Source: Burkholderia ambifaria (lineage in GTDB: Bacteria > Pseudomonadota > Gammaproteobacteria > Burkholderiales > Burkholderiaceae). Taken from it: DNA of 64,000 bases. Position 1 is the first letter of the stretch; each line of letters opens with the position of its first letter. Positions 51,297 through 62,788 of the stretch are shown here, one piece after another. Both the position numbers and the translations under genes were made by a program. The notes below the pieces were generated by a model that was not told the DNA's origin, searched no databases, and was given only the letters and a program-made list of their open reading frames with translations. The stretch is taken from positions 62,001 to 126,000 of the forward strand of contig NZ_LKPJ01000013.1 in assembly GCF_001443045.1 (NCBI RefSeq). The letters run 5' to 3'.

Positions 51297-52154
51297 ATGA
51301 ACAGATTCCTACCCCGTGCGCTGATGGCGCCAGCCGTGCTCACGCTCTTCCTGTGGATGATCGTGCCGCTGGTAATGACCTTGTACTTCTCTTTCGTGAC
51401 GTACAACCTCATGCAGCCCGGCGAGCACCCGTTCGCCGGGTTGGAGAATTTCAACTACTTCGTCACCGATCCCGACTTCTGGCCGGCGGCAGGGAACACC
51501 CTGCTGCTGATCGGCAGCGTGATCTTCATCACAGTCGTATTCGGGGTGCTGCTGGCGCTGCTGGTTAACGAGCCCTTCCCCGGGCGCGGCATCGTGCGCG
51601 TGCTGCTGATCTCGCCCTTCTTCGTCATGCCCACGGTCAATGCGCTGCTGTGGAAGCACATGATGATGAACCCCAACTACGGTGTGCTCGCCGACGTCTG
51701 GCGCGCCTTCGGCGCGCAGCCGGTCGACTGGCTCACCGACCTGCCGCTACTGTCGGTGATCGTCATGGTGGCTTGGCAATGGCTGCCGTTTGCCTGCCTG
51801 ATCTTCATCACGTCGCTGCAGTCACTCGACCGCGAGCAGATGGAGGCCGCGCGTATGGACGGCGCAAACGCATTCCAGCGCTTCTTTTACCTCACCGTGC
51901 CGCACCTGGGCCGGTCGATGGCCGTGGTGATCATGATCGAGATGATCTTCCTGCTCAGCGTGTTCGCCGAGATCGCCATCACCACCAATGGCGGTCCGGG
52001 CAACGCCAGCACCAACCTCACCTACATGATCTTCAAGGAGTCGTTGATGAACTTCGACGTGGGCGTGGCGTCGGCCGGGGCGCTGTTCGCAGTGATCCTA
52101 GCCAACATCGTAGCGGCCTTCCTGGTGCGCATCATCGGCAAGAACCTGGACTGA
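51297..52154 (+). CDS. smoF: Polyol ABC transporter permease (SmoF-like)
   Basis: The product has 285 residues with six predicted membrane helices. The BPD_transp_1 EAA loop EQMEAARMDGANAFQRFFYL contacts the ATPase. It belongs to the MalF/UgpA group of sugar permeases but is shorter at the N-terminus, as SmoF is. It follows smoE by 100 bp, where a GC-rich stem (CCTCCCGCGGCGGGAGG near 51256-51272) may lower downstream expression after the abundant binding protein. It partners SmoG. Confidence 0.88.
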   Translation: MNRFLPRALMAPAVLTLFLWMIVPLVMTLYFSFVTYNLMQPGEHPFAGLENFNYFVTDPDFWPAAGNTLLLIGSVIFITVVFGVLLALLVNEPFPGRGIVRVLLISPFFVMPTVNALLWKHMMMNPNYGVLADVWRAFGAQPVDWLTDLPLLSVIVMVAWQWLPFACLIFITSLQSLDREQMEAARMDGANAFQRFFYLTVPHLGRSMAVVIMIEMIFLLSVFAEIAITTNGGPGNASTNLTYMIFKESLMNFDVGVASAGALFAVILANIVAAFLVRIIGKNLD

Positions 52155-52169
52155 GGGAGCCCACACATC

Positions 52170-52991
52170 ATGCAACCGAACCCGCTGTTCATCGTGCTGC
52201 GCGCCGTCGGCGCCTGGGCCGTCGCGCTGCTGCTGTTCTTCCCGCTCGGCTGGCTGTTCCTCACCGCGTTCAAGACCGAGCTGCAGGCCATCCACGTGCC
52301 GCCGCTGCTCGTCTTCAAGCCGACATTGGAGAACTTCGCCGAAGTGCAGCGCCGCAGCGACTACCTGTTGTACGCGCGCAATTCGCTCATCACCAGCGTG
52401 AGCTCGACCCTCTTGGGCCTGCTGATTGCGGCGCCCGCGGCGTACTCGATGGCCTTCTTCCGCACGAAGAAGACACGCGACATCCTAATGTGGATGCTCT
52501 CCACCAAGATGATGCCGGCTGTCGGCGCGCTGATGCCGATCTACGTGCTGGCCCAGACCGCGGGCATGCTCGACTCACTACCGGCGCTGGTCATCGTGTT
52601 CACGCTGTCAAACCTGCCGATCATGGTCTGGATGCTCTACACGAGCTACAAGGACATTCCAAACGAGATCCTCGAAGCGGCGCGGATGGACGGTGCAAAC
52701 ATCTGGACCGAGTTCCGCCGCGTGGTGATGCCGCTGTCGGCGGGTGGGCTCGCATCCTGCGGCCTGCTGTGCCTGGTGCTGAGCTGGAACGAAGCTTTCT
52801 GGGCGCTCAACTTGGTGTCGGCCAAGGCCGGCACTCTGGCTACACTGATCTCGCAGTATTCCAGCCCTGAGGGCCTGTTCTGGGCGAAGTTGTCGGCGGC
52901 TTCGCTGATGGCCATCGCACCCATCGTGGTGTTTGGCTGGTTCAGCCAGAAGCAACTGGTGCAGGGCCTGACTTTTGGCGCCGTCAAGTAA
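52170..52991 (+). CDS. smoG: Polyol ABC transporter permease (SmoG-like)
   Basis: The product has 273 residues with six predicted helices. The EAA loop NEILEAARMDGANIWTEFRR is present in the MalG-type position. It starts 15 bp after smoF and ends 22 bp before the ATPase gene, clearly in one operon. It forms the second half of the membrane pore. Sequence gives no separate hint on the substrate. Confidence 0.88.
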   Translation: MQPNPLFIVLRAVGAWAVALLLFFPLGWLFLTAFKTELQAIHVPPLLVFKPTLENFAEVQRRSDYLLYARNSLITSVSSTLLGLLIAAPAAYSMAFFRTKKTRDILMWMLSTKMMPAVGALMPIYVLAQTAGMLDSLPALVIVFTLSNLPIMVWMLYTSYKDIPNEILEAARMDGANIWTEFRRVVMPLSAGGLASCGLLCLVLSWNEAFWALNLVSAKAGTLATLISQYSSPEGLFWAKLSAASLMAIAPIVVFGWFSQKQLVQGLTFGAVK

Positions 52992-53013
52992 AGAAATCAA
53001 GGAGACACACAAC

Positions 53014-54051
<1,038 letters not shown>

Positions 54052-54112
54052 TCAATTTGCGAGGCTGCGTTCAATGTCATCTGATTACCCCAAAGCAACC
54101 CAATAAATTCGC

Positions 54113-54129
54113 ATTTGAAGCAAACAAAT
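54113..54129. promoter_or_regulatory. Polyol-cluster operator, copy 3
   Basis: ATTTGAAGCAAACAAAT carries ATTTG/CAAAT arms and the TTTGAA-CAAAC core shortened by one base. It lies 178 bp before the second mannitol-dehydrogenase-type gene, after the end of the ABC operon. Confidence 0.5.
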
Positions 54130-54306
54130 GAGTCAATATCGGCACAATGCTAATCACCTGAATTCGTCGGTTGCAGGAGGTGGGGTAGCACGCCACCGAG
54201 CTCTCAGCATGCGGGACGAGTGCATCGAAGGCTTCAACACGGATCTCCCGTGACAACGCAGATCCGTTCACAAGCTACACGTTAATCTAATCAAAGAAGG
54301 TCGACC

Positions 54307-55773
54307 ATGATCGCGCTCTGTCAGTCCAACTTAAGTCGTATCGATCCCGCTATCGCGCGTCCCGAATATGACCGCTCGGAGATCAAGCCGGGCATCGTTC
54401 ACATCGGTTGTGGCAATTTCCACCGGGCTCATCAGTCTTGGTACCTTGAGCAGCTGTTCCGCAAGGGAATGTGCAAGGACTTCGGAATTGTCGGCGCCGG
54501 CGTGCGAGCCAACGATGCAGCGATGCGCGAAAGGCTTGCAGCGCAGGATTGGATGACCACCTTGATTTCGCTTAGTCCGAAGCACAAGAGTGCCGAAATC
54601 GTGGGATCGATGATCGACTTCGTGCCGGTCGAGGAGGGCAACGGTCCGCTGATCGAGCGCATGGCCGACCCGATGACGAAGATTGTGGCGCTGACCGTCA
54701 CCGAAGGTGGTTACTACCTCGATCCAGCCACGAAGGGTCTCGATGCGAGTCACCCGGACATCCTGCACGATGCCGCGAATCCGGGCAAGCCGAAGACCGC
54801 CTTCGGCGCGATGATCGAAGCCCTGAAGCGGCGCCGTGACGCTGGACGTGGTCCGTTCACCGGTCTGTGCTGCGACAACTTGCAGGGTAACGGTGACGTG
54901 CTGAAGGGCGTGGTTCTGGCTTTGGCACGTCTGTCCAATCCTGCACTCGCTGACTGGATCGACGCAAACTGTACTTTCCCGAATTCGATGGTTGATTGCA
55001 TCGTTCCTGCGACGGGTCCCCAAGAATTGGCGCTCGTCCGTGAATTCGGCATCGACGACGCTGCACCGGTGACACACGAACCGTTTCGGCAGTGGGTGAT
55101 TGAGGACAACTTCTGCGCTGGGCGGCCCGACTGGGACAAGGCAGGGGCAACCTTCACTCCGCAGGTCCACGACTTTGAGCTGATGAAGATCCGGATGCTC
55201 AACGGCGGACACCAGGTGTTGGGCATGGTCGGCGCGCTCTTGGGTATCGAAATCATGTCCGAGACCATGGCCGACGCCCGCATCTATCCGTTCTTCCGCA
55301 AATGCGAGGAGCAGGAGATTGTTCCACACGTGAAGGCGGTACCGGAGTACACCGCAATGGAGTATTTGGAACTTATCGACGGCAGGTTCAAGAACCCGGC
55401 TATCGTCGACACTACGCGGCGCATTGCCTTCGACGGCTCCAGCCGTCAGCCAGGCTTCATTCTCCCTTCGGTACGTGATGGCCTAAGTTCCGGAGCTCCG
55501 GTCGAGGGATTGGCACTGGTGTCGGCTGTTTGGGCGCGCTACTGCTGCGGCACGACCGAGGACGGCACAGCCATCGAGCCAAACGATCCGATTTGGGGGG
55601 ACTTGCAAAGACGTGCGCTTGCCGCAAAGGTCAGCCCAACCGCATGGCTGGATAACAGAGCAATTTACGGCGACCTCTGCAGCGAGCCCCGTTTTGCCGA
55701 CGCCTTTGCAGCCTGGCTGAAGATGCTCCACAGCGAAGGCGTCGCTGCTGCGCTTGCCGCTTACGTCAGCTGA
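54307..55773 (+). CDS. Mannitol/arabinitol dehydrogenase family protein
   Basis: The product has 488 residues. The NAD-binding start GIVHIGCGNFHRAHQSWYLE, FPNSMVDCIVPATGP and the catalytic KIRMLNGGHQVLGMVG (Lys, Asn, His) place it with MtlK/DalD-like polyol dehydrogenases that oxidise D-mannitol to fructose or D-arabinitol to xylulose. It begins a second operon that continues with a kinase and two SDRs. The downstream pentose enzymes make a pentitol substrate attractive, but this is inference. Confidence 0.88.
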   Translation: MIALCQSNLSRIDPAIARPEYDRSEIKPGIVHIGCGNFHRAHQSWYLEQLFRKGMCKDFGIVGAGVRANDAAMRERLAAQDWMTTLISLSPKHKSAEIVGSMIDFVPVEEGNGPLIERMADPMTKIVALTVTEGGYYLDPATKGLDASHPDILHDAANPGKPKTAFGAMIEALKRRRDAGRGPFTGLCCDNLQGNGDVLKGVVLALARLSNPALADWIDANCTFPNSMVDCIVPATGPQELALVREFGIDDAAPVTHEPFRQWVIEDNFCAGRPDWDKAGATFTPQVHDFELMKIRMLNGGHQVLGMVGALLGIEIMSETMADARIYPFFRKCEEQEIVPHVKAVPEYTAMEYLELIDGRFKNPAIVDTTRRIAFDGSSRQPGFILPSVRDGLSSGAPVEGLALVSAVWARYCCGTTEDGTAIEPNDPIWGDLQRRALAAKVSPTAWLDNRAIYGDLCSEPRFADAFAAWLKMLHSEGVAAALAAYVS

Positions 55774-55788
55774 ACCGAAGTGACCACC

Positions 55789-56433
55789 ATGGGACGCGAA
55801 CTCACTTTGGACGGCCTGGCGGCATTGCTGGTCGAGACAGCGAGCGGCAAGGCAGCAGGCGAGCGCCTGCTAGTCGGTCTTGCGGGCCCCCCGGGAGCCG
55901 GCAAGTCCACTTGCGCAGAAAGGTTGAACCACCTTCTAAATGCTACGGGCAAGTGTCGGTCGTCCGTATTTCCAATGGACGGGTTTCACTACGACGACGC
56001 AATCCTCCATGCTCGCGGACTTCGAGCACGCAAAGGGGCGCCAGAGACCTTTGATGTCGCAGGTTTTCGGCAAATGCTCGGCCGTCTGCACCAGAACGTG
56101 GAAGCGGAGATCGCCGTACCGGTCTTTGACCGTAGTCTGGAGATCTCCCGTGCGGGCGCCCGGATGATTCCACGGGACATCAATGTCCTCATTGTCGAAG
56201 GAAACTACATCCTGCTCGATCAGGCGCCTTGGGACAGCCTCAAGCCGCTCTTTGATGTGACCGTGAACATCTCCGTGCCGGAGGAGGTACTCCGACGAAG
56301 ACTCTACGCACGCTGGGAAGGTTTCGGTATTCCAGCCGCCGAGATCCGCGCGAAAGTTGAAGCCAACGATCTTCCGAATGGGGTGCTCGTGCTCGCGAAG
56401 AGCCTCAGCGCGGATTTCATTCTTCGAAATTAA
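55789..56433 (+). CDS. P-loop kinase of the uridine/pantothenate-kinase type
   Basis: The product has about 214 residues. Walker A is GLAGPPGAGKSTCAERL. FPMDGFHYDDAIL is the conserved substrate-binding segment of the PanK/uridine kinase group, followed by VLIVEGNYILLDQAPWD. Rhizobial FrcK-like sugar kinases belong here. It likely phosphorylates the ketose produced by the dehydrogenases (fructose, xylulose or ribulose). A GTG at 55780 in frame is an alternative start. It lies 15 bp after the dehydrogenase. Confidence 0.78.
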   Translation: MGRELTLDGLAALLVETASGKAAGERLLVGLAGPPGAGKSTCAERLNHLLNATGKCRSSVFPMDGFHYDDAILHARGLRARKGAPETFDVAGFRQMLGRLHQNVEAEIAVPVFDRSLEISRAGARMIPRDINVLIVEGNYILLDQAPWDSLKPLFDVTVNISVPEEVLRRRLYARWEGFGIPAAEIRAKVEANDLPNGVLVLAKSLSADFILRN

Positions 56434-56479
56434 CCACTGGTCCCAATCCCAGGACAACCACCACAGAAGGAACTTAGAT

Positions 56480-57208
56480 ATGACTAGCTTCAACAAGGGC
56501 CCGATTCTCGTCACTGGCGCCAGCGGTGGCATTGGCGCGGCCACCGTCCGACAACTTGTTGCCGCTGGCGCGGAAGTCATTGCCAGCGGTCGCAACGTCG
56601 ATCAATTGAAAACGCTCGCCGCGGACACCGGTTGCCGGACGCTGCCCTTCGATCTCCAGTCCGAAGACAGCGTTCGCGAAGCGCTTGAGGGACTCGATGT
56701 CTACGGCGTCGTGAATTGCGGAGGTTTCGGCGGCGAAATTGCGACGCCGATGGACACCGACATTGCGGTCTTCGACAAGGTCATTTCGATCAACGCTCGA
56801 GGCGCACTGCTCGTGACCAAGTACACCTCGGCTTCCATGATTCGGCTGGGGAAAGGGGGGGCGATTGTCAACGTCTCCAGCCAAGCTTCGCTTGTCGCTC
56901 TGCGTGGGCACATTTCCTATGGCTCGTCCAAGGCGGCGTTGGACAACATCACACGCGTGTCGGCGCTGGAACTTGGCAAGTACGGCATCCGCGTGAACGG
57001 CGTGAACCCGACGGTCGTGATGACGCCGATGTCGGCATGGTATTGGGGCCGACCGGAGATTCAGGGGCCGTTCCTCGAGACGATGCCGCTGGGTCGCTGG
57101 GCAACGGAGGACGAGATTGCAGCTCCGATCGTTTTCTTGCTGAGTGACGGCGCCTCGATGATTTCGGGTGTGTCCCTTCCGATCGACGGTGGATTTACCG
57201 CCGTCTAA
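56480..57208 (+). CDS. SDR, L-xylulose reductase-like
   Basis: The product has 242 residues. The Rossmann motif VTGASGGIGAATVRQLVAAG, catalytic Ser and ISYGSSKAALDN (Tyr-x3-Lys), and the C-terminal GVSLPIDGGFTAV are complete. The short cofactor loop (ASGRNVDQLK) with an Arg suggests NADP(H), as in dicarbonyl/L-xylulose reductase (DCXR), which interconverts xylitol and L-xylulose. The substrate in this cluster is not proven. An AAGGAACTTAG ribosome site precedes the ATG. Confidence 0.82.
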   Translation: MTSFNKGPILVTGASGGIGAATVRQLVAAGAEVIASGRNVDQLKTLAADTGCRTLPFDLQSEDSVREALEGLDVYGVVNCGGFGGEIATPMDTDIAVFDKVISINARGALLVTKYTSASMIRLGKGGAIVNVSSQASLVALRGHISYGSSKAALDNITRVSALELGKYGIRVNGVNPTVVMTPMSAWYWGRPEIQGPFLETMPLGRWATEDEIAAPIVFLLSDGASMISGVSLPIDGGFTAV

Positions 57209-57285
57209 TGGCAAAGGGGGGGCGCGTAGCGGTACTGCGGTCCCCATGATTTGTTGACGGCAATCAATCAAATGGAGAGTTGAAT

Positions 57286-58014
57286 ATGGCAAATGAACTC
57301 GACGGCAAGATCGCCGTCATCACTGGCGCAGCTTCAGGCATCGGGCTTGCTTCTGCTGAGGCGCTCATGCGTGCGGGCGCCACAGTTGTCCTCGTAGACC
57401 GGAACGAAGCGGCACTAGCCGAGATCACATCAAAGTGGGGCGGAAAGGCAATTTCCCAGGTGACGGACCTGCTCGATGCGGAGAGCTGCGCCGCGATGGT
57501 TCCCGAAATTCTTGCGAAGACCGGCCGGATCGACATTCTCTATTGCAACGCCGGCATCTACATCGGCGGCGACCTGATCGATACCGATGCGGTCACCATT
57601 GACCGGATGCTGAACCTGAATGTCAACGCGGTCATCAAGAATGTCCACGCGGTCCTTCCCCACATGATCAAGCAGGGCGGCGGCGATATTGTCGTCACCT
57701 GCTCGATGGCAGGCCACTCGATGATCAAGCACGAGCCGGTCTATTCCGCTTCCAAATATGCAATCAGCTGCTTCACGCAGACCACACGACGTCAGGTAAA
57801 TAAGTATGGAATTCGAGTCGCCCAGGTTTCTCCAGGGCCGGTGATTTCCGCGCTACTCGCCGACTGGCCTGCGGAACGGCTCCAGGCGGCCAAAGACGCT
57901 GGCGCGCTGATCGAGCCCTCAGAAGTGGCAGAGGCGGTTCTGTTCATCCTCACAAGATCGCGCAACGTGACGATCCACGACGTCATCGTGTTGCCGACCA
58001 ATCTCGACGCTTGA
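57286..58014 (+). CDS. SDR, ribitol 2-dehydrogenase-like
   Basis: The product has 242 residues. [25 protein letters not shown] and the active site [10 protein letters not shown] are present. VLVDRN after the second strand (Asp) suggests NAD. The ending [20 protein letters not shown] followed by VIVLPTN is the pattern I know from rhizobial and Klebsiella ribitol dehydrogenases (ribitol to D-ribulose). It lies 77 bp after the other SDR with its own GGAGAG ribosome site. Confidence 0.82.
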   Translation: MANELDGKIAVITGAASGIGLASAEALMRAGATVVLVDRNEAALAEITSKWGGKAISQVTDLLDAESCAAMVPEILAKTGRIDILYCNAGIYIGGDLIDTDAVTIDRMLNLNVNAVIKNVHAVLPHMIKQGGGDIVVTCSMAGHSMIKHEPVYSASKYAISCFTQTTRRQVNKYGIRVAQVSPGPVISALLADWPAERLQAAKDAGALIEPSEVAEAVLFILTRSRNVTIHDVIVLPTNLDA

Positions 58015-58077
58015 GCAGGTTCGGCGGGGCGTGCCAGCGTCCCGCCCAGGCAATCGTAGTCGCGTAATTTTTCTTTT

Positions 58078-58090
58078 GTTTGTTTTCCAA
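58078..58090. promoter_or_regulatory. Polyol-cluster operator, copy 4 (inverted)
   Basis: GTTTGTTTTCCAA read on the minus strand is TTGGAAAACAAAC, one base from the copy-1 core TTTGAAAACAAAC. It ends 12 bp before the transaldolase ATG, so a bound protein could block initiation there. Confidence 0.5.
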
Positions 58091-58102
58091 GCAAAGATAA
58101 TC

Positions 58103-59062
58103 ATGAATCAACTAGAGCAGCTCAAGCGATTCACTACAGTCGTCGCTGACACCGGCGACTTCCAGCAACTGGCGCAGTTCGCACCGCAGGATGCGACGAC
58201 CAATCCATCCCTCGTGCTCAAGGCAGTGCAGTCGCCCACGTACCGGCCCCTGCTCGAACGGGTGGTCGCAACACACCGAGAAGAGTCGACTGCGGAAATT
58301 GCCGACAGGTTGCTCGTGACCTTCGGCGTTGAAATCCTGAAGCTCGTGCCAGGTCGCGTTTCGACCGAAGTGGATGCCCGTCTGAGCTTCGACACCGCGG
58401 GCACGGTCGCACGCGCGCATCGCATCCTTAAGGGTTACGCCGACGCCGGAGTGGATCGCTCGCGCATCCTCGTCAAGTTGGCCTCGACGTGGGAAGGCAT
58501 CCAGGCGGCGCGGCAACTGGGCGAAGAGGGCGTCAAGTGCAACCTGACGCTGCTCTTTTCTCTGCCCCAGGCCGTGGCCTGCGCAGACGCCAATGTCCAA
58601 CTGATCTCACCCTTCGTCGGGCGCATTTACGACTGGTACAAAAAGACCGCCGGGAGCGCGTGGAACGAAGCGGCGAATGCAGGCGCGAACGATCCCGGCG
58701 TCAAGTCGGTCATGCAGATTTACAGCTACTACAAGCAGCACGGTATCGGGACCGAAGTGATGGGTGCCAGCTTCCGTAACACGAGCCAGATCCTCGCGTT
58801 GGCCGGCTGTGACCTGATGACGATCAGCCCGAACTTGCTCGGCGAACTGGCCGCGAGCAGTGCCCCGGTGCAGCAAGCGGTGGATGCCCGCGCGGCAACG
58901 CAGACATCGATGGAGCGGCTGCAACTGGACGAATCTGCATTCCGTCTCGCTCTGAATGAGGACGCAATGGCGACCGAGAAGCTGGCCGAAGGCATCCGGC
59001 AATTCGCCGCCGATGCGATCACGCTGGAACGCCTAATCGATGAGATCAAGTCCGCGGAGTGA
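58103..59062 (+). CDS. tal: Transaldolase
   Basis: The product has 319 residues, close to TalB length. The Schiff-base lysine lies in [16 protein letters not shown], and the start [12 protein letters not shown] plus [14 protein letters not shown] are classical. It moves a dihydroxyacetone unit between sedoheptulose 7-phosphate and glyceraldehyde 3-phosphate. The ATG at 58103 is adjacent to operator copy 4. It precedes tkt by 4 bp, so the non-oxidative pentose phosphate steps are co-expressed with polyol uptake. Confidence 0.93.
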   Translation: MNQLEQLKRFTTVVADTGDFQQLAQFAPQDATTNPSLVLKAVQSPTYRPLLERVVATHREESTAEIADRLLVTFGVEILKLVPGRVSTEVDARLSFDTAGTVARAHRILKGYADAGVDRSRILVKLASTWEGIQAARQLGEEGVKCNLTLLFSLPQAVACADANVQLISPFVGRIYDWYKKTAGSAWNEAANAGANDPGVKSVMQIYSYYKQHGIGTEVMGASFRNTSQILALAGCDLMTISPNLLGELAASSAPVQQAVDARAATQTSMERLQLDESAFRLALNEDAMATEKLAEGIRQFAADAITLERLIDEIKSAE

Positions 59063-59066
59063 TGAG

Positions 59067-61088
59067 ATGAACACTGCCACCAACACCCACGACGCCAATG
59101 CCATCCGCATGTTGGCAGTGGACGCAGTACAGAAAGCCAACTCGGGTCATCCCGGCATGCCGATGGGCATGGCCGACATTGCGACCGTGCTGTGGGCACG
59201 TCACCTGCGCCACAACCCGGCGAACCCGCATTGGCCGAATCGCGACCGCTTTGTGCTGTCAAACGGTCACGGCTCGATGTTGCTCTACGCGCTGCTGCAC
59301 CTGACAGGGTACGACCTGACGATGGAAGACCTGAAAGGCTTCAGGCGCTTGCACAGCCGCACGCCGGGCCATCCCGAACTGGGCGTCACACCTGGGGTCG
59401 AGACGACCACCGGGCCGCTGGGTCAGGGCCTGGCTAATGCCGTGGGCATGGCGCTGGCCGAGCAGATGCTGGCAGCGGAGTTCAATGTCGATGGCCAGAC
59501 CATCGTTGACCACCACACTTACGTGTTTTGCGGTGACGGCTGCCTGATGGAAGGCATTTCGCACGAGGCTTGCTCGCTCGCCGGTACCTGGGGCTTGAAC
59601 AAGCTGATCGTCTTCTACGACGACAACGGCATCTCGATTGACGGCGAGGTGGACCTCTGGTTCAGCGACGACACGCCACGACGCTTCGAGGCCTATGGCT
59701 GGAATGTGATCCGCGCGGTGGACGGCCATGACGCAGCCGCCGTTGACGCTGCCATATTGGAGGCGCGCCGCTCCGAGGATCGGCCGACGCTAATCTGCTG
59801 CCGCACCAACATCGGCCATGGTTCGCCGAACATGGCGGGTTCGCACGAAGTGCATGGCGCGCCGCTGGGTGCGCAAGAGATATTGGCCGTGCGCGACTTT
59901 CTGGCCTGGCCTCATGAGCCCTTCGTGCTGCCCGAGGACGTGAAGCAGGCCTGGGATGCCCGCGTGCGAGGCGCTGCGGACGAGGCAGCTTGGGCTGATG
60001 CCATGGCACGCTACCGCACCAAGCAACCGGCCTTGGCTGGCGAATTCGAACGCCGCATGCGAGGCGAGCTCCCGGACGACTTCACGGCCTCTTGTGCCGA
60101 AGCGCTGCAGCGATGGAACGAGCGCGCAGCCACGATCGCTTCGCGCAAAGCATCGCAGGACGCCATTGAGGAAATGGCCAAGTTCTTGCCCGAGTTGGTT
60201 GGCGGATCAGCTGATCTCGCCCCATCAAACCTGACGAAATGGAGCACCTGTCGACCAGTGCATGCTCACGAGGGCGGCAATTATATTCACTACGGTGTGC
60301 GCGAATTTGGCATGGCCGCGATCATGAGCGGGCTGACCCTGCACGGCGGGCTGCGTCCCTTCGCAGGTACCTTCCTCATGTTCTCCGAGTACGCGCGTAA
60401 CGCGTTGCGCATGGCCGCGTTGATGAAGATCAACCCGATCTATGTGTTCACACACGACTCGATCGGTCTGGGCGAGGACGGCCCGACGCACCAGCCAGTG
60501 GAGCAAACGGCGTCCTTGCGCCTGATTCCGAATATGGACGTCTGGCGCCCCTGCGACGCCGCGGAGACCCTGGTTGCCTGGCAGTGCGCACTGGAGCAGC
60601 AGACCAGGCCGACGAGCCTGATTCTTTCGCGCCAAAACCTTCCGTTCCAGAAGAGAGATGAACAAGTCTTGGCAGACATCCGTCGAGGTGGCTACGTTCT
60701 AGTGCGCGAGCCCGGCGAGCGTCTAGATGTTGTACTCATCGCGACGGGGTCGGAGGTCGGCTTGGCAGTGGCGGCCCTACATCTGCTGGAAGTTGAAGGA
60801 ATCGTGGCAAGGATTGTGTCCATGCCGTCGACAACCACCTTCGATCGTCAGGACGAAGAATGGCGCGCGCACGTCATGCCACATGGCGTCCCGCGCGTGG
60901 CAGTCGAGGCTGGGGTGACGGACGGTTGGCACAAATATGTGGGTTTGTGTGGAGGGACCGTAGGCATCCACACATTCGGCGAATCAGGCTCGGCAAGCGA
61001 TCTCGCGGCGCACTTCGATATGACCGCCGAGCGGGTTGTAAAGGAAGCAGTGGCAAGTGTGGCGAGGCACCGGAGGGTGACAGCATGA
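59067..61088 (+). CDS. tkt: Transketolase
   Basis: The product has 673 residues, standard for TktA. The thiamine-diphosphate motif [18 protein letters not shown] ... [10 protein letters not shown] is intact. [23 protein letters not shown] and the pyrimidine-domain [21 protein letters not shown] and [16 protein letters not shown] segments are complete. It transfers two-carbon units among pentose and hexose phosphates. The stop overlaps an edd remnant by 4 bp. Confidence 0.94.
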   Translation: MNTATNTHDANAIRMLAVDAVQKANSGHPGMPMGMADIATVLWARHLRHNPANPHWPNRDRFVLSNGHGSMLLYALLHLTGYDLTMEDLKGFRRLHSRTPGHPELGVTPGVETTTGPLGQGLANAVGMALAEQMLAAEFNVDGQTIVDHHTYVFCGDGCLMEGISHEACSLAGTWGLNKLIVFYDDNGISIDGEVDLWFSDDTPRRFEAYGWNVIRAVDGHDAAAVDAAILEARRSEDRPTLICCRTNIGHGSPNMAGSHEVHGAPLGAQEILAVRDFLAWPHEPFVLPEDVKQAWDARVRGAADEAAWADAMARYRTKQPALAGEFERRMRGELPDDFTASCAEALQRWNERAATIASRKASQDAIEEMAKFLPELVGGSADLAPSNLTKWSTCRPVHAHEGGNYIHYGVREFGMAAIMSGLTLHGGLRPFAGTFLMFSEYARNALRMAALMKINPIYVFTHDSIGLGEDGPTHQPVEQTASLRLIPNMDVWRPCDAAETLVAWQCALEQQTRPTSLILSRQNLPFQKRDEQVLADIRRGGYVLVREPGERLDVVLIATGSEVGLAVAALHLLEVEGIVARIVSMPSTTTFDRQDEEWRAHVMPHGVPRVAVEAGVTDGWHKYVGLCGGTVGIHTFGESGSASDLAAHFDMTAERVVKEAVASVARHRRVTA

Positions 61089-61250
61089 CCGCATTTGACG
61101 AGAAATGTCGCGGCTACCTGTCGTCGATGGTCCAACGACCCGCAGCCGTCGGCGAGCAAGCGTCCCAATCTGGCGATCGTCTCGTCGTACAACGACATGC
61201 TGTCGGCGTACCGAACCCCACGTGAAGCTGCACTGAGCGTGGGTTCCTGA
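61085..61250 (+). pseudogene. 6-phosphogluconate dehydratase (edd) remnant
   Basis: After an ATG overlapping the tkt stop, the first frame gives [21 protein letters not shown] shift by 61158 then gives KRPNLAIVSSYNDMLSAY, the well-conserved N-terminal edd segment (xNIAIVSSYNDMLSAHQPY). A few codons later the homology ends and a TGA follows. Nearly the whole 600-residue enzyme is deleted. It shows that an Entner-Doudoroff gene once stood between tkt and zwf. Confidence 0.65.
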
Positions 61251-61294
61251 TGTTGTGTTCTATGCGAGTCGCTGCGCCAAGAAAGGGATGGCAA

Positions 61295-62758
61295 ATGCCA
61301 CAAGTCAATTCATTCGATCTGTTGTTGTTCGGCGGGACCGGCGACCTTGCCATGCGCAAGCTCCTTCCCGCGCTGTACTTCCGCCATCGCGACGGTGACC
61401 TGCCACCGCATGGCCGGATCCTAGGCTTGGGGCGTCAGCGCCTAAGCCGGGCCGAATTCATTGCACAGGTGGAGCGCAGCTTCGCCAGCTTCGTGCCCGC
61501 CGCGGATATGGACCAGGCGACGTTCGCTGCCTTTGCCGAACGCCTGGACTACGCCAGGGTGGAGGCCAACACGGCCGAGGATTATCAGGCGCTGGCGATG
61601 GTGCTTGCGGATTCGCCGGCCGAGGTCCGGGTATTCTTCCTGTCCACCGCGCCGGACTTCTTTGCGCCGATCTGCAAGAACCTCGCGAACGCCGGCCTGG
61701 TCAACGCGAACTCGCGTGTGGTGCTGGAGAAGCCGCTCGGGCGCGACCTGGCCTCTGCGCAGAAGATTAACGAAGACGTGGGCAGCGTCTTTGCAGAGCC
61801 GCAGATCTTCCGCATCGACCATTACTTGGGCAAGGAGCCGGTGCAGAATCTGCTCGCGCTGCGCTTCGCCAACACGCTGCTGGAGCCCCTGTGGAACCGC
61901 ACCTGGGTGCGCAACGTGCAGATCACGCTGGCCGAGCAGGTGGGCGTCGAATCACGGGGCGAATTCTATGACCGCACCGGTGCGCTGCGCGACATGGTGC
62001 AGAACCACATGCTGCAACTGCTGTGCATAGTGGCGATGGAAGCGCCTAGTTCGATCCACCCGGACGCGGTGCGCGACGAAAAGCTCAAGGTGCTGCGTGC
62101 CCTGACGCCGTTCACGCCTGCCGAAGTGGACTTGCGCACCGTTCGCGGCCAGTACCGTGCGGGCACGATCAACGGGCAGGCCGTGCCCGGCTACCTGGAG
62201 GAGAGGGGCATTCCGCCCGACACATCCACTGAGACCTACGTCGCCATCCGTGCCGAACTGGGAAGTTGGCGCTGGTCGGGCGTTCCGTTCTACCTGCGCA
62301 CCGGCAAGCGCATGGCCGAGCGAGTGGCGGAGATCGTGGTCAACTTCCGCACGGTGCCGCATTCGATCTTCCCCTCGACGGGGAAGGACGCGCCTGGCAA
62401 CCGGCTTGTGATCCAGCTTCAGCCGGAAGAAGGGCTCAAGCTCTTCATGATGGCGAAGGTGCCGGGGGATGCCATGAACTTACGGCCGGTCGAACTCAAT
62501 CTCGACTTCGCCGAGCAGTTCAGGCAGCGCCCGATGGAGGCCTACGAGCGCCTGTTGCTGGATGTGATCCGCGGCAACCTGACGCTGTTTATGCGCCGCG
62601 ACGAACTCGATGCAGCATGGCAGTGGTGCGAGCCGATCCTCAACGCATGGCGTGCTTCCGCCGTGGTCCCCCGGCCTTACAACGCCGGATCGTGGGGGCC
62701 GAGTGCTTCCAGCGCACTCGTCGGACGCGACGGTGCGGCTTGGCGCGAGGAATCCTGA
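61295..62758 (+). CDS. zwf: Glucose-6-phosphate 1-dehydrogenase
   Basis: The product has 487 residues. The NADP motif [19 protein letters not shown], catalytic [20 protein letters not shown] and [14 protein letters not shown] are intact. It oxidises glucose 6-phosphate to 6-phosphogluconolactone. The ATG at 61295 keeps the family start; the upstream extension belongs to the edd deletion scar. With edd lost here, its product must be used by pgl/edd elsewhere. Confidence 0.93.
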   Translation: MPQVNSFDLLLFGGTGDLAMRKLLPALYFRHRDGDLPPHGRILGLGRQRLSRAEFIAQVERSFASFVPAADMDQATFAAFAERLDYARVEANTAEDYQALAMVLADSPAEVRVFFLSTAPDFFAPICKNLANAGLVNANSRVVLEKPLGRDLASAQKINEDVGSVFAEPQIFRIDHYLGKEPVQNLLALRFANTLLEPLWNRTWVRNVQITLAEQVGVESRGEFYDRTGALRDMVQNHMLQLLCIVAMEAPSSIHPDAVRDEKLKVLRALTPFTPAEVDLRTVRGQYRAGTINGQAVPGYLEERGIPPDTSTETYVAIRAELGSWRWSGVPFYLRTGKRMAERVAEIVVNFRTVPHSIFPSTGKDAPGNRLVIQLQPEEGLKLFMMAKVPGDAMNLRPVELNLDFAEQFRQRPMEAYERLLLDVIRGNLTLFMRRDELDAAWQWCEPILNAWRASAVVPRPYNAGSWGPSASSALVGRDGAAWREES

Positions 62759-62788
62759 TTTCTACGTAACCACATTCTGAGACACACC